Shown here: positions 1 to 10,835 of the stretch, one piece after another
Position numbering within the stretch: the first letter of the stretch is position 1
How the letters are laid out: each line of letters starts with the position of its first letter
Assembly (NCBI RefSeq): GCF_001439685.1
Contig: NZ_JYLH01000003.1
Coordinates: 310,001 to 374,000, forward strand
Origin: Pseudomonas libanensis
GTDB taxonomy: Bacteria; Pseudomonadota; Gammaproteobacteria; Pseudomonadales; Pseudomonadaceae
Reading direction: 5' to 3'
DNA length: 64,000 nucleotides
Position numbers and translations under genes: made by a program
The notes under the pieces: model-generated
Database searches by the model: none
What the model was told of the DNA's origin: nothing
The model's input: the letters and a program-made list of their open reading frames with translations, nothing else

Positions 1-119
1 TCCAGGGTAGTTTCCGCGCCTTGTACTTTCAGCGCGTTGTAGATGCTCGGTACGCTGTCGCGTGGAAATTCCACGTCGATAACGGCGCCGATGATTTGAA
101 CGATACGTCCGCTACTCAT
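1..119 (-). CDS. atpD: ATP synthase F1 subunit beta, N-terminal part (runs off the window)
   Basis: Only the first 39 codons are present; the gene continues beyond position 1. The translation begins [20 protein letters not shown] and reads into the N-terminal beta-barrel domain of the F1 beta subunit, the catalytic subunit that makes ATP in the cytoplasmic F1 head. The ATG is at 117-119 on the minus strand, with a GA-rich ribosome binding site (aggatcc) just upstream. It lies 27 bases after atpG, as expected for the atp operon order I-B-E-F-H-A-G-D-C. The catalytic P-loop lies outside the window. Confidence 0.95.
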   Translation of the reverse strand, partial: MSSGRIVQIIGAVIDVEFPRDSVPSIYNALKVQGAETTL

Positions 120-146
120 AGCTGGATCCTCTGAATATTTGAACCG

Positions 147-1007
147 TTAAACCGCGGCAGCGCCGCCGACGATTTCCGAGATCTCTTGGGTGATCGCAGC
201 CTGACGCGCCTTGTTATAGATCAGCTGCAAATCGCTGATCAGATCACCGGCGTTATCGGTAGCGTTTTTCATCGCGATCATCCGCGCCGCTTGTTCAGCT
301 GCGTTGTTCTCGACCACCGCCTGGTACACCTGCGACTCCACGTAGCGCACCATCAAGCCGTCAAGCAGCTCTTTGGCGTCTGGTTCGTAGAGGTAGTCCC
401 AGTGGTGCTTGAGTTCCTGATCCGGGGTCGCCACCAGTGGAATCAATTGCTCCACGGTTGGCTGCTGGGTCATGGTGTTGATGAACTTGTTGGATACCAC
501 GGACAGGCGGTCAATCCGGCCTTCCAGGTACGCATCCAGCATCACCTTCACACTGCCGATCAAATCATTGATCGACGGCTCTTCACCCAGGTGGCTGATA
601 GCTGCAACGACGTTACCGCCGAAGTTGCGGAAAAAGGCCGCACCCTTGCTACCAACAACACACAGATCAATCTCGACGCCGTTTTCGCGGTTTACCGCCA
701 TGTCCTTGACCAGGGCCTTGAACAGGTTGGTATTCAGACCACCACACAAACCACGGTCACTGCTCACTACCACATAACCTGCACGCTTGACGGCGCGCTC
801 GATCATGAACGGGTGGCGGTATTCCGGGTTGGCGTTGGCCAGATGCCCAATTACCTGGCGGATACGCTCCGCATAAGGACGGCTAGCAGCCATGCGCATT
901 TGTGCCTTGCGCATTTTGCTGACCGCCACTTTTTCCATGGCGCTGGTAATTTTTTGCGTGCTTTTGATGCTCGCAATCTTACTGCGAATCTCTTTTGCGC
1001 CTGCCAT
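147..1007 (-). CDS. atpG: ATP synthase F1 subunit gamma
   Basis: This 286-residue protein is the central rotor stalk of F1Fo ATP synthase. It couples proton-driven rotation of the c-ring to catalysis in the alpha3beta3 head. The N-terminal helix ([20 protein letters not shown], residues 1-20) and the C-terminal helix ([15 protein letters not shown], about 270-284) are the two conserved coiled-coil strands that insert into the head. The middle contains the conserved [11 protein letters not shown] stretch (about 82-92). Length matches other gamma-proteobacterial gamma subunits. It lies between atpA and atpD in the minus-strand operon, 50 bases after atpA, and that gap holds a perfect stem-loop. 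Confidence 0.98.
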   Translation of the reverse strand: MAGAKEIRSKIASIKSTQKITSAMEKVAVSKMRKAQMRMAASRPYAERIRQVIGHLANANPEYRHPFMIERAVKRAGYVVVSSDRGLCGGLNTNLFKALVKDMAVNRENGVEIDLCVVGSKGAAFFRNFGGNVVAAISHLGEEPSINDLIGSVKVMLDAYLEGRIDRLSVVSNKFINTMTQQPTVEQLIPLVATPDQELKHHWDYLYEPDAKELLDGLMVRYVESQVYQAVVENNAAEQAARMIAMKNATDNAGDLISDLQLIYNKARQAAITQEISEIVGGAAAV

Positions 1008-1028
1008 GTAACACCTATCAGGTTAGCA

Positions 1029-1052
1029 AGCGGGAGCCTTGCGGCTCCCGCT
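1029..1052 (-). other. Intercistronic stem-loop between atpA and atpG
   Basis: A perfect 10-base-pair inverted repeat, AGCGGGAGCC (1029-1038) and GGCTCCCGCT (1043-1052) with a 4-base loop, fills most of the gap between atpA and atpG. No T-run follows on the minus strand, so it does not look like a full intrinsic terminator. A role in transcript processing, stability or partial attenuation is an inference. Confidence 0.7.
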
Positions 1053-1057
1053 GCGGC

Positions 1058-2602
1058 TTACCAGGTTTGGGTGGCCTTGAACTTCTCGATACCGGCTTTC
1101 ATGCCAGCGTCGATATCGTCATTGAAGTCACCCTTCACGTTGATCTTCGCCATCAATTCGGCGTGATCGCGGTTGAAGTAAGCAATCAGCGCTTGTTCAA
1201 AGCTGCCGACCTTGGCGATTTCAACGTCGGTCAGGAACCCACGCTCAGCGGCATACAGCGACAACGCCATGTCAGCGATCGACATCGGGGCGTATTGCTT
1301 CTGCTTCATCAGCTCGGTAACGCGCTGACCATGCTCAAGTTGCTTACGGGTCGCTTCGTCCAGGTCAGAAGCGAACTGGGCGAATGCCGCCAGTTCACGG
1401 TACTGAGCCAGAGCGGTACGGATACCACCGGAGAGCTTCTTGATGATCTTGGTCTGAGCGGCACCACCCACACGGGATACCGAAACACCGGCGTTCACAG
1501 CAGGACGGATCCCGGAGTTGAACATGGCCGATTCCAGGAAGATCTGACCGTCGGTGATGGAAATCACGTTGGTCGGAACGAACGCGGAAACGTCGCCAGC
1601 CTGGGTTTCAATGATCGGCAGTGCGGTCAGGGAACCGGTTTTGCCGGTCACTGCGCCGTTGGTGAACTTCTCTACGTACTCTTCCGAAACGCGGGATGCG
1701 CGCTCCAGCAGACGGGAGTGGAGATAGAACACGTCGCCTGGGTAAGCTTCACGGCCTGGTGGACGGCGCAGCAGCAGGGAAATCTGGCGGTAGGCCACTG
1801 CTTGCTTGGACAGATCGTCATAAACGATCAGCGCGTCTTCACCGCGGTCGCGGAAGAATTCACCCATGGTGCAACCGGAGTACGGTGCCAGGAATTGCAG
1901 CGCAGGAGATTCCGAAGCACTGGCAGCCACGATGATCGTGTTGGCCAGGGCGCCGTTTTCTTCCAGCTTGCGAACCACGTTGGCGATGGTCGATTGCTTC
2001 TGACCGATGGCTACGTAGACGCAGAAAATGCCGCTGTCTTTCTGGTTGATGATCGCGTCGATCGCCAGGGCGGTCTTACCGATCTGACGGTCACCGATGA
2101 TCAGCTCACGCTGGCCACGGCCGACTGGGATCATGGCATCGACAGCCTTGTAGCCAGTTTGTACTGGCTGGTCTACCGACTTACGCCAGATCACGCCTGG
2201 AGCAACTTTCTCGACCGCATCGGTCTCGGTGTTGCCCAGTGGACCTTTGCCGTCAACAGGATTACCCAGTGCGTCGACTACGCGACCCAGCAGTTCCTTA
2301 CCAACCGGAACTTCCAGGATGCGGCCGGTGCACTTGGCGCTCATGCCTTCAGCCAGACTGGTGTACGCGCCCAATACAACGGCACCTACGGAGTCTTGCT
2401 CCAGGTTGAGGGCCATACCGTAGACGCCGCCCGGAAACTCGATCATCTCGCCGTACATGACGTCGGCCAGACCGTGAATCCGCACGATGCCGTCAGATAC
2501 GCTGACGACAGTGCCTTCGTTACGGGCTTGGGAGGTCACATCGAGCTTGTCGATGCGGCCCTTGATAATTTCACTTATTTCGGAAGGATTGAGTTGCTGC
2601 AT
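1058..2602 (-). CDS. atpA: ATP synthase F1 subunit alpha
   Basis: This 514-residue non-catalytic nucleotide-binding subunit of the F1 head alternates with beta subunits. It has an N-terminal beta-barrel (about 25-95) and a central RecA-like domain with Walker A GDRQIGKT at residues 170-177. The arginine-finger region SVSRVGG (about 374-380) completes the neighbouring beta active site, and a C-terminal helical domain follows. Full length for the family. The gene starts 21 bases after atpH on the minus strand and is followed by a stem-loop before atpG. A long plus-strand open frame opposite this gene (995-2896) is a composition shadow. Confidence 0.99.
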   Translation of the reverse strand: MQQLNPSEISEIIKGRIDKLDVTSQARNEGTVVSVSDGIVRIHGLADVMYGEMIEFPGGVYGMALNLEQDSVGAVVLGAYTSLAEGMSAKCTGRILEVPVGKELLGRVVDALGNPVDGKGPLGNTETDAVEKVAPGVIWRKSVDQPVQTGYKAVDAMIPVGRGQRELIIGDRQIGKTALAIDAIINQKDSGIFCVYVAIGQKQSTIANVVRKLEENGALANTIIVAASASESPALQFLAPYSGCTMGEFFRDRGEDALIVYDDLSKQAVAYRQISLLLRRPPGREAYPGDVFYLHSRLLERASRVSEEYVEKFTNGAVTGKTGSLTALPIIETQAGDVSAFVPTNVISITDGQIFLESAMFNSGIRPAVNAGVSVSRVGGAAQTKIIKKLSGGIRTALAQYRELAAFAQFASDLDEATRKQLEHGQRVTELMKQKQYAPMSIADMALSLYAAERGFLTDVEIAKVGSFEQALIAYFNRDHAELMAKINVKGDFNDDIDAGMKAGIEKFKATQTW

Positions 2603-2623
2603 TGCTCTGCTGCCCCTTCAAAC

Positions 2624-3160
2624 TCAAGATTTCAATGCTTCGGCAAGTTTCGCGATTTTGCCGCGAATCGAGCCATCGATAACCAGGTCGCCGGCACGGA
2701 TAACAACACCACCAATAAGCGATGCGTCCTCCGAAGCTTGCAGGCGCACTTCCCGATTGAGTCGTGCACTGAGAACCTTGGCGAGTTTGTCTTGCTGTTC
2801 TTGGTTCAATGCGAAAGCACTGGTCACTTCAACGTCTACCGATTTCTCTGCTTCGGCCTTGTACAGGTCGAACAGAGCGGCGATCTCCGGCAATAGCGGG
2901 AGACGGTCGTTTTCGGCAACGACGTGGATGAAGTTCTGCACCTTCACATCAAACTTGTCGCCGCACACTTCAATAAAAGTGGCGGCCTTGTCTGCGCTCG
3001 TCAGGCGCGGGGCCTTGAGCACGCGCTGCATGGTGTCGTCTTGCGACACTGCTGCAGCCAGGCCGAGCATGGCTGACCAAGAGGCCAGCTGCTGGTGGGC
3101 CTGGGCGTGCTCGAAGGCTGCCTTAGCATAAGGTCGGGCCAACGTGGTCAGTTCTGCCAT
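2624..3160 (-). CDS. atpH: ATP synthase F1 subunit delta
   Basis: This 178-residue delta (OSCP-like) subunit sits on top of the alpha3beta3 head and connects it to the b-subunit peripheral stalk. Its N-terminal helical domain starts [19 protein letters not shown], a typical delta signature (RPYAKAAFE). The C-terminal half contains the conserved [15 protein letters not shown] stretch (about 157-171). Length is normal. It lies 12 bases after atpF and 21 bases before atpA in the operon. Confidence 0.97.
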
Positions 3161-3172
3161 GATCGCCCTCGC

Positions 3173-3643
3173 TTAAATTTCAGCAGCCAGTTTGTTAACC
3201 AGCTCCGCGTGCGCGTTTTGATCGATTGTGGCACCGAGGATCTTCTCAGCACCGCCGACGGCCAGAGCACCCAGTTGGGCACGCAGCGCGTCTTTGACAC
3301 CGTTCAGTTCCTGTTCGATCTCGGCATGAGCCGAAGCCTTCACACGGTCAGCTTCGACGCGGGCTTTTTCAACAGCCTCTTCGACGATCTGGTTACCGCG
3401 TTTCTTGGCTTGCTCAATGATTTCAGCTGCCTGTGCTTTAGCTTCGCGCAGTTGAAGACCCACTTTCTCTTGGGCCAACTCCAGGTCGCGAGCTGCACGG
3501 CTGGCAGCGTCCAAACCATCCGCGATCTTCTTCTGACGTTCGTGCAAAGCCGCGATGACCGGAGGCCACACGAACTTCATGCAAAACACTACAAAAATGA
3601 AGAACGCAACGGATTGGCCAATCAGGGTTGCATTAATGTTCAC
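3173..3643 (-). CDS. atpF: ATP synthase Fo subunit b
   Basis: This 156-residue peripheral stalk subunit of Fo begins with a single membrane helix (about residues 5-27, [20 protein letters not shown]). A long charged, alanine-rich coiled coil follows and dimerises to hold F1 still while the rotor turns. The conserved short segment [19 protein letters not shown] follows the membrane helix. Length equals that of typical gamma-proteobacterial AtpF. It lies between atpE and atpH, with a perfect stem-loop in the atpE-atpF gap. Confidence 0.97.
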   Translation of the reverse strand: MNINATLIGQSVAFFIFVVFCMKFVWPPVIAALHERQKKIADGLDAASRAARDLELAQEKVGLQLREAKAQAAEIIEQAKKRGNQIVEEAVEKARVEADRVKASAHAEIEQELNGVKDALRAQLGALAVGGAEKILGATIDQNAHAELVNKLAAEI

Positions 3644-3677
3644 GCCAACACCTCGCTCATTCGTTGTCCATCACCCC

Positions 3678-3699
3678 AATCACTCGAAAAGTCGAGTGA

Positions 3700-3701
<2 letters not shown>
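3678..3701 (-). other. Stem-loop at the end of atpE
   Basis: A 10-base-pair perfect inverted repeat, AATCACTCGA (3678-3687) and TCGAGTGATT (3692-3701), overlaps the atpE stop codon (3700-3702) and precedes atpF. There is no downstream T-tract on the minus strand. It may protect the 3' end of the abundant atpE message; that role is inferred. Confidence 0.65.
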
Positions 3702-3972
<271 letters not shown>

Positions 3973-4044
3973 TTACGTCGTATGGTTTAGGTTTTTTAGA
4001 TTTTAAAGCGGTAAAACAAATCGTTTCATAGCCCTGTTGGGCCA

Positions 4045-4066
4045 CCTTCCCGTTTGACCGGGAAGG
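4045..4066 (-). other. Stem-loop between atpB and atpE
   Basis: CCTTCCCG (4045-4052) pairs perfectly with CGGGAAGG (4059-4066) around a 6-base loop in the 133-base gap between atpB and atpE. No U-run follows, so termination is unlikely. This gap is longer than the others in the operon and forms the atpE translation initiation region. In E. coli the equivalent region strongly boosts atpE translation; the same role here is inference. Confidence 0.6.
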
Positions 4067-4090
4067 ACATCAGACTAGTCGAGACTGGTC

Positions 4091-5384
<1,294 letters not shown>

Positions 5385-5461
5385 CACTCTTGCTCCTCAA
5401 TGGTCGGCTGCCGGAAATCAATAACTTGGCATAATTTGTGCCGACAAAATGCGCGCAGAGT

Positions 5462-5483
5462 ATAGGGGCGGTTCTGCCCCTAT
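5462..5483 (-). other. Stem-loop between parB and atpI
   Basis: ATAGGGGC (5462-5469) and GCCCCTAT (5476-5483) form a perfect 8-base-pair stem with loop ggttct in the 148-base gap between the parB stop and the atpI start. It could be the 3' end of the par operon message, but no T-tract follows on the minus strand. The rest of the gap presumably carries the atp promoter; I cannot assign a -10/-35 pair with confidence. Confidence 0.45.
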
Positions 5484-5532
5484 TCAACTGTCGGGTAGTG
5501 ATTTCCGATCACACGCTACATAAGCAAATGTT

Positions 5533-6405
5533 TCAGCGGATGTGGGCAAGGACGCCCTGCAGCTCATCGAGGGAGTTATATCCGATGACCAATTGCCCTT
5601 TGCCCTTCTTGCCGTGACGAATTTGCACCGCAGAGCCCAGGCGCTCGGCCAGGCGCTGCTCGAGTCGTGCGATATCCGGATCAGGTTTGGCCGCTTCGAC
5701 CGGTGCAGGTTTGCCGCTGAGCCACTGGCGAACCAGGGCCTCGGTCTGACGTACAGTCAGACCTCGTGCGACAACGTGTCGCGCCCCTTCAACCTGTTGA
5801 TTTTCCGGCAAACCGAGCAAAGCCCGGGCATGGCCCATTTCCAGGTCGCCGTGGGACAACATGGTCTTGATGACTTCCGGCAGTGCGATCAGGCGCAGCA
5901 AGTTGGACACGGTGACGCGGGATTTCCCCACTGCGTCGGCCACTTGTTGTTGGGTCAGCTGGAATTCATGCTGCAAACGCTGCAACGCGATCGCTTCTTC
6001 GATCGGGTTGAGGTCTTCGCGCTGGATATTTTCGATCAACGCCATGGCGATAGCGGTTTCATCCGATACATCGCGCACCATCGCCGGGATGGTGTCCTTG
6101 CCGGCCTGTTGGCTGGCGCGCCAGCGACGTTCACCGGCGATGATCTCAAAGCGGCCACCGCCAATCGGGCGCACCACAATGGGTTGCATCACGCCCTGGG
6201 CCTTGATCGAGTTAGCCAGCTCTTCCAGCGCCTGGGGATCCATGTCCCGGCGTGGCTGGTATTTGCCGCGCTGGATCAGGTCCAGGGGCAAGTGCTGCAG
6301 CTCGCGCTCGTCGGCCTGCACCGCTTGCTCTTCAAGCGATGTGACGGTCGGACCACTCAGGAGTGCATCCAGTCCACGTCCGAGACCTCGTTTCTTGACG
6401 GCCAT
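5533..6405 (-). CDS. parB: Chromosome partitioning protein ParB (CTPase, parS-binding)
   Basis: This 290-residue ParB/Spo0J binds parS sites, uses CTP to clamp and slide along DNA, and seeds the origin-proximal segregation complex. Visible parts are an N-terminal basic tail (MAVKKRGLGRGLDALLSG), the CTP-binding motif GERRWRAS (91-98), the ENIQRE box (125-130), and a helix-turn-helix for parS recognition (about 151-172, TQQQVADAVGKSRVTVSNLL). A C-terminal dimerisation domain ends in GYNSLDELQGVLAHIR. It lies 9 bases after parA in the same operon. Its likely targets are the parS sites in recF and after gyrB in this window. Confidence 0.98.
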   Translation of the reverse strand: MAVKKRGLGRGLDALLSGPTVTSLEEQAVQADERELQHLPLDLIQRGKYQPRRDMDPQALEELANSIKAQGVMQPIVVRPIGGGRFEIIAGERRWRASQQAGKDTIPAMVRDVSDETAIAMALIENIQREDLNPIEEAIALQRLQHEFQLTQQQVADAVGKSRVTVSNLLRLIALPEVIKTMLSHGDLEMGHARALLGLPENQQVEGARHVVARGLTVRQTEALVRQWLSGKPAPVEAAKPDPDIARLEQRLAERLGSAVQIRHGKKGKGQLVIGYNSLDELQGVLAHIR

Positions 6406-6414
6406 GGGGATTCC

Positions 6415-7212
6415 TTAAGTTGGCTGGGCTGCAGCAGTGCGTGAATTGCGGCGTTGACGGCGAACCAACTCGCCGGCCAGCGCCAGATAGGCAATGGCAC
6501 CACGCGAGGACTTGTCGTACGCCAGCGCGGGCATGCCATAGCTTGGCGCTTCGGCCAGGCGGATGTTGCGTGGGATCACGGTGTCATACAGTTGATCGCC
6601 AAAATGTTCCTTGAGCTGCGCCGACACATCGTTCATCAGGCTCAGACGCGGATCGTACATGGTCCGCAACAGGCCTTCGACTTTCAGGTTCGGGTTGAGC
6701 AACTCGGCGATACGCTTGATGTTATCCACAAGGTCGCTCAAGCCTTCGAGGGCGAAGTACTCGCACTGCATGGGGATAATCACCCCATCGGCGGCCACCA
6801 GGGCGTTGAGCGTGAGCATCGACAGCGACGGTGGGCAGTCGATCAGAATGTAGTCGTAATTCTCGCGAATGGGCGCCAGGGCGCTGCGCAGACGGCTTTC
6901 TTTCATCTGCATTTCCAGCAGCACCACTTCCGCCGCGGTCAAATCGCGGTTGGCTGGCAGCAGTTGATAACCACCATGCTCGGAATAGTGCATGGCCTGG
7001 GCCAGGTCGCATTCGCCAATCAGCAAATCGTAGACCGAGTTTTCCAGGCCGTGTTTATCCACACCGCTACCCATGGTGGCGTTGCCCTGTGGATCGAGAT
7101 CGATCAACAGCACCCGACGCTTGGTGGCGACCAGGGATGCTGCGAGGTTGATACAGGTGGTGGTCTTACCCACGCCACCTTTCTGGTTCGCAATCGCGAA
7201 TACCTTAGCCAT
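6415..7212 (-). CDS. parA: Chromosome partitioning ATPase ParA (Soj)
   Basis: This 265-residue Walker-type ATPase binds DNA non-specifically and moves ParB-parS complexes during origin segregation. The deviant Walker A KGGVGKTT is at residues 11-18, Walker B-like ILIDCPPSLS is near residue 118, and PMQCEYFALEGL follows. I chose the ATG at 7210-7212 (MAKVFAIANQKGG) rather than an upstream start six codons earlier, because family members begin at this strand. It sits 18 bases after rsmG and 9 before parB, in the conserved mnmG-rsmG-parA-parB cluster. A perfect DnaA box (7055-7063) lies inside the gene. Confidence 0.98.
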   Translation of the reverse strand: MAKVFAIANQKGGVGKTTTCINLAASLVATKRRVLLIDLDPQGNATMGSGVDKHGLENSVYDLLIGECDLAQAMHYSEHGGYQLLPANRDLTAAEVVLLEMQMKESRLRSALAPIRENYDYILIDCPPSLSMLTLNALVAADGVIIPMQCEYFALEGLSDLVDNIKRIAELLNPNLKVEGLLRTMYDPRLSLMNDVSAQLKEHFGDQLYDTVIPRNIRLAEAPSYGMPALAYDKSSRGAIAYLALAGELVRRQRRNSRTAAAQPT

Positions 7213-7230
7213 TCTTGCTTGTGTTCCCAA

Positions 7231-7875
7231 TCATGCCGTGCGGCGCAGTATCAGCAGATGGCGTTGGCCTTGGCAACCGGGTACGGCCAAGGCGTGTTCG
7301 CTATCGAGGTGGAAGTCTGCCGGCAATGCTAACAGCTCGTCGCTTGGATGGACGCCCTTCATTGCCAGCCAACGGGTATCGCGGTCGCCGAGGTGACGGG
7401 TCCAGTTGCTGAAGTTCTCCATGCTGCTGAATGCCCGGGACACGATGCCGTTGAAAGGCAGCTCAGGCGTGAAGGCTTCGACACGGCTGTGGATAACTTG
7501 CAGGTTATCCAGCTTGAGTTCGAGTTTGACCTGGGTCAGGAAGCGGGTTTTCTTGCCGTTGCTGTCCAGGCAGGTCACTTGGGACTCGGGAAACAGGATC
7601 GCCAAAGGAATGCCAGGCATTCCACCACCACTGCCGACGTCGAGCCAACGACCGTTTTCGATGAACGGCATCACGCTGAGGCTGTCGAGCAAATGCCGCG
7701 ACACCATCTCGTCCGGATCACGCACGGCGGTCAGGTTGTAAGCCTTGTTCCATTTGATCAACAGGGCCAGATAGCCCAGCAACAATTCGTGCTGGGCTTC
7801 GGTGAGGGCCACGCCCAACTGGCGCGCTCCTGTGGATAACTCTTCGGCGTGTTGCGATGTGACCAACGAACTCAA
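7231..7875 (-). CDS. rsmG: 16S rRNA (guanine-N7)-methyltransferase RsmG (GidB)
   Basis: This 214-residue S-adenosylmethionine-dependent methyltransferase modifies G527 of 16S rRNA; loss gives low-level streptomycin resistance in other bacteria. The SAM-binding glycine-rich motif [12 protein letters not shown] is at 77-88, with the conserved [10 protein letters not shown] near 45-54. The start overlaps the mnmG stop by four bases (ATGA), indicating translational coupling. Two perfect DnaA boxes lie in the gene (7488-7496 and 7831-7839). Length is typical. Confidence 0.97.
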   Translation of the reverse strand: MSSLVTSQHAEELSTGARQLGVALTEAQHELLLGYLALLIKWNKAYNLTAVRDPDEMVSRHLLDSLSVMPFIENGRWLDVGSGGGMPGIPLAILFPESQVTCLDSNGKKTRFLTQVKLELKLDNLQVIHSRVEAFTPELPFNGIVSRAFSSMENFSNWTRHLGDRDTRWLAMKGVHPSDELLALPADFHLDSEHALAVPGCQGQRHLLILRRTA

Positions 7876-9767
7876 GCGCTTTGCTCCAACTGACGGCCCG
7901 CGCCGCGTTTTTTCAAATGAATCATCAACAGCGAAATGGCTGCCGGGGTAACCCCAGGGATGCGTGAAGCCTGGCCGAGCGTTTCCGGCCGAGTTATCCC
8001 CAGCTTGCTTTGAATCTCTTTCGACAGCCCGGAAATCCCGGTGTAGTCGATATCCACAGGCAGCTTGGTGTCTTCACTGGCGCGCAAGCGGGCGATCTCG
8101 TCCTGCTGGCGGTCAATGTACCCGGCGTATTTGGTCTTGATCTCGACCTGTTCGGCAACCTGTGGATCTTCCGCGCCCTGGCCTGTCACTTCGACCAGGC
8201 CAGCGTAGTCGATTTCCGGGCGGGACAGCAGGTTCAGCAAGTTGTACTCATGGGTCAGCGGCGTGCCGAATTTTTCCGCAATCGCATCGCCTTGTTCGGT
8301 GCCCGGGCGAACCCAGGTACTTTTCAGCCGTTGCTCTTCGAGCGTGATGCTTTCGCGTTTCTTGCAGAACGCAGCCCAACGGGCGTCATCGACCAGGCCC
8401 AATTCGCGACCTTTTTCGGTCAAGCGCAGGTCGGCGTTGTCTTCGCGCAGGATCAGACGGTATTCGGCCCGGGAAGTGAACATCCGGTACGGTTCCTGGG
8501 TACCGAGGGTAATCAGGTCGTCGACCAATACACCGATATAGGCTTCATCGCGACGCGGGCACCAGCTGTCTTTGCCTTGAGCGCGCAATGCAGCGTTGGT
8601 TCCGGCCAGTAAACCCTGGGCCCCGGCTTCTTCGTAACCGGTGGTGCCATTGATTTGCCCGGCAAAGAACAAGCCGCCAATTACCTTGGTTTCCAGGCTG
8701 TATTTCAAGTCACGCGGGTCGAAGTAATCGTACTCAATGGCGTAGCCCGGCCGCACGATGTGCGCATTTTCCATACCGCGGATCGACTGCACGATCTGGA
8801 TTTGCACATCGAACGGCAAGGAGGTGGAAATCCCGTTCGGGTACAACTCGTGCGTGGTCAAGCCTTCGGGTTCGATGAAGACCTGATGGCTTTCCTTGTC
8901 GGCAAAGCGGTGGATCTTGTCTTCGATCGACGGGCAGTAACGCGGGCCAATACCTTCGATTACCCCGGAATACATTGGCGAACGGTCGAGGTTTGCGGCA
9001 ATGATTTCGTGGGTTCGGGCGTTAGTGTGGGTAATCCAGCAACTGACCTGCTTGGGGTGCTGCTCCTTGGAGCCCATGAACGACATAACCGGAATCGGTG
9101 TGTCACCGGCTTGCTCGGTCATCACCGAAAAATCCACAGAACGCCCGTCAATACGTGGCGGGGTCCCGGTTTTCAGGCGACCAACACGCAGGGGCAATTC
9201 GCGCAGGCGTTTTGCCAGGGCGATCGACGGCGGATCACCGGCGCGACCACCTGAATAATTCTGCATACCGATGTGGATAAGCCCACCGAGGAAGGTACCG
9301 GTGGTCAGCACGACGGATTCTGCGAAGAAACGCAAGCCCATTTGGGTGACCACGCCTTTCACCACGTCCTGCTCGACGATCAGATCATCGGCGGCTTGCT
9401 GAAATATCCACAGGTTCGGCTGGTTTTCCAGGGTTTCACGTACGGCCGCCTTGTACAGGATGCGGTCAGCTTGAGCCCGGGTTGCACGCACCGCCGGGCC
9501 TTTGCGGCTGTTGAGGACGCGAAACTGAATACCACCTATGTCGGTGGCCATGGCCATCACACCACCAAGGGCGTCGATTTCCTTGACCAAGTGGCTTTTG
9601 CCAATCCCGCCAATTGCGGGGTTGCAACTCATGGCACCGAGGGTTTCCACGTTGTGCGTGAGCAGCAGGGTTTTTACGCCCATGCGTGCTGACGCCAGTG
9701 CTGCCTCGGTACCGGCATGACCGCCGCCGATGACGATCACTTCAAAACGGGAAGGGAAATCCACCAC
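7872..9767 (-). CDS. mnmG: tRNA uridine 5-carboxymethylaminomethyl modification enzyme MnmG (GidA)
   Basis: This 631-residue FAD enzyme works with MnmE to install the 5-carboxymethylaminomethyl group on wobble U34 of several tRNAs. The FAD dinucleotide fold is at the N-terminus ([12 protein letters not shown], 12-23), followed by the family signature [12 protein letters not shown]. The C-terminal domain binds MnmE and tRNA. It is the first gene of the mnmG-rsmG-parA-parB run, so its promoter should lie in the DnaA-box-rich region upstream (9768-10328). In E. coli this gene is adjacent to oriC; here a box cluster occupies the same relative place. A perfect DnaA box lies at 9272-9280. Confidence 0.98.
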   Translation of the reverse strand: MVDFPSRFEVIVIGGGHAGTEAALASARMGVKTLLLTHNVETLGAMSCNPAIGGIGKSHLVKEIDALGGVMAMATDIGGIQFRVLNSRKGPAVRATRAQADRILYKAAVRETLENQPNLWIFQQAADDLIVEQDVVKGVVTQMGLRFFAESVVLTTGTFLGGLIHIGMQNYSGGRAGDPPSIALAKRLRELPLRVGRLKTGTPPRIDGRSVDFSVMTEQAGDTPIPVMSFMGSKEQHPKQVSCWITHTNARTHEIIAANLDRSPMYSGVIEGIGPRYCPSIEDKIHRFADKESHQVFIEPEGLTTHELYPNGISTSLPFDVQIQIVQSIRGMENAHIVRPGYAIEYDYFDPRDLKYSLETKVIGGLFFAGQINGTTGYEEAGAQGLLAGTNAALRAQGKDSWCPRRDEAYIGVLVDDLITLGTQEPYRMFTSRAEYRLILREDNADLRLTEKGRELGLVDDARWAAFCKKRESITLEEQRLKSTWVRPGTEQGDAIAEKFGTPLTHEYNLLNLLSRPEIDYAGLVEVTGQGAEDPQVAEQVEIKTKYAGYIDRQQDEIARLRASEDTKLPVDIDYTGISGLSKEIQSKLGITRPETLGQASRIPGVTPAAISLLMIHLKKRGAGRQLEQSA

Positions 9768-10328
9768 GCACCTCGTGCCTGCTTATGTAGGTAATCAGGA
9801 ATTGTTTGTTGAAAGAGTTTTACAGCTTTGGCGGCAAGTATAGGGACTTCGCCCTTCCTAAAGAACCCTTTGCACAAAATTTAACCAGCTGTGGATGAAT
9901 CACAGACAATAGAAATTAAAAGAGAGAAATTTATTAAATCTTTGTTTTTATGTTTATTTCTACTGAGCTACTTTTCTGTGGATAGATTGCTACGGGCCTT
10001 TATTTTCAATGTGTACAGAGGTTCAAAAGTCTGTGGTCATGTGCCAATGAGGCCCTTGGATAAGTGCTTTAAGCCTGTGGATTAAACAGGTGGTTATCCA
10101 CAGAGGGGTTTTTGCTCAGGTTTCAAGCCCTGTTATCAACTGGGCACAGGGACGGTTATTCACAGGGCTTAATCCACAGAAAACCGCAAATCCGCTGGCA
10201 TTTCCTTCTGCACGAAGGCAGCCGAATCCTTTACCCGGGGGGTGAGTGCTTCAAAAAGAGATCTATTGTGAGAAAACGGCTCGGCAGTTAATAATAGCGA
10301 TTATCATTAACCTGCCTTGTCATGCCCT
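9768..10328. other. Origin-like intergenic region upstream of mnmG: AT-rich block and DnaA-box cluster
   Basis: This 561-base gap between the divergent genes mnmG and fecI holds one perfect DnaA box (TTATCCACA, 10094-10102) and near-matches: TGTGGATGA 9890-9898, TGTGGATAG 9977-9985, TGTGGATTA 10076-10084, TTATTCACA 10156-10164 and TAATCCACA 10170-10178. A strongly AT-rich stretch lies beside them (about 9907-9965). This resembles an origin or a DnaA-titrating site in the position E. coli oriC occupies next to gidA. A 64-codon open frame at 9891-10085 shows no recognisable protein and I treat it as chance. The right end carries a Fur-like box for fecI. Confidence 0.6.
10289..10308. promoter_or_regulatory. 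Putative Fur box upstream of the fecI-type gene
   Basis: The sequence taataatagcgattatcatt resembles the Fur consensus of alternating GATAAT/ATTATC hexamers and lies 20-40 bases before the sigma factor start. Iron-repressed fecI-type genes in Pseudomonas normally carry such a box, so repression by Fur with iron is the expected control. Confidence 0.75.
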
Positions 10329-10835
10329 ATGTCCCTTCCATCACACACGGCTGCGGTCCAGAACATCTATGAGCAACACCATTGCTGGTTGCATGGGTGG
10401 CTCAAAGGTAAGTTGCATAACGCCTGCGATGCGGCCGATGTGGCGCACGATACGTTTGTGCGTATTCTGGGCGGGCGACATGCGGCCCAGATCATTGAGC
10501 CGCGGGATTATCTGGCGACTATCGCCAGGGGCCTGTTGATTGATCGTTACCGTCGACACGCCATTGAGCAGGCCTACAAGCAAACCTTGGCCGAACGTCC
10601 TGAAGCCAACGTCATTAGCGAAGAAGACAAGGCCATCATCATTGAGACCCTGGTGGCTGTGGATAAAGCCTTGGCCACACTCGGCGAGCGAACACGGCGG
10701 ATCTTTATGCTGTCGCAGATCGAGGGTCTGACTTATCAACAGATCGCAGATCAGCTGCAGGTATCACTCACCACAGTGAAGAAGCACATGATCCGTGCAT
10801 TGACTGAATGTTCGCTGATCGTGGCCAGCCTGTAA
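10329..10835 (+). CDS. FecI-type ECF sigma factor (iron-starvation sigma)
   Basis: This 168-residue extracytoplasmic-function sigma factor has region 2 near 30-75 (DAADVAHDTFVRILGG, then PRDYLATIARGLLIDRYRR) and region 4 near 115-160. The helix-turn-helix (LTYQQIADQLQVSLTTVKKH) recognises the -35 of the receptor promoter. I chose ATG 10329 (MSLPSHTAAV); a TTG four codons earlier is possible and the ribosome site is weak. The next gene (FecR type) overlaps the stop by one base (TAATG). Together with the receptor it forms a cell-surface signalling cassette. A perfect DnaA box (10658-10666) lies inside. Similar to FoxI/FiuI/FecI; the specific siderophore is not known. Confidence 0.9.
   Translation: MSLPSHTAAVQNIYEQHHCWLHGWLKGKLHNACDAADVAHDTFVRILGGRHAAQIIEPRDYLATIARGLLIDRYRRHAIEQAYKQTLAERPEANVISEEDKAIIIETLVAVDKALATLGERTRRIFMLSQIEGLTYQQIADQLQVSLTTVKKHMIRALTECSLIVASL

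Noticed and set aside
995-2896. 633-codon plus-strand open frame opposite atpA and atpH
   Set aside because: It mirrors two certain genes; long antisense frames are common in GC-rich DNA and the translation shows no domain I recognise.
9891-10085. 64-codon frame in the mnmG-fecI gap
   Set aside because: It runs through the AT-rich block and DnaA boxes; no good ribosome site and no familiar sequence.
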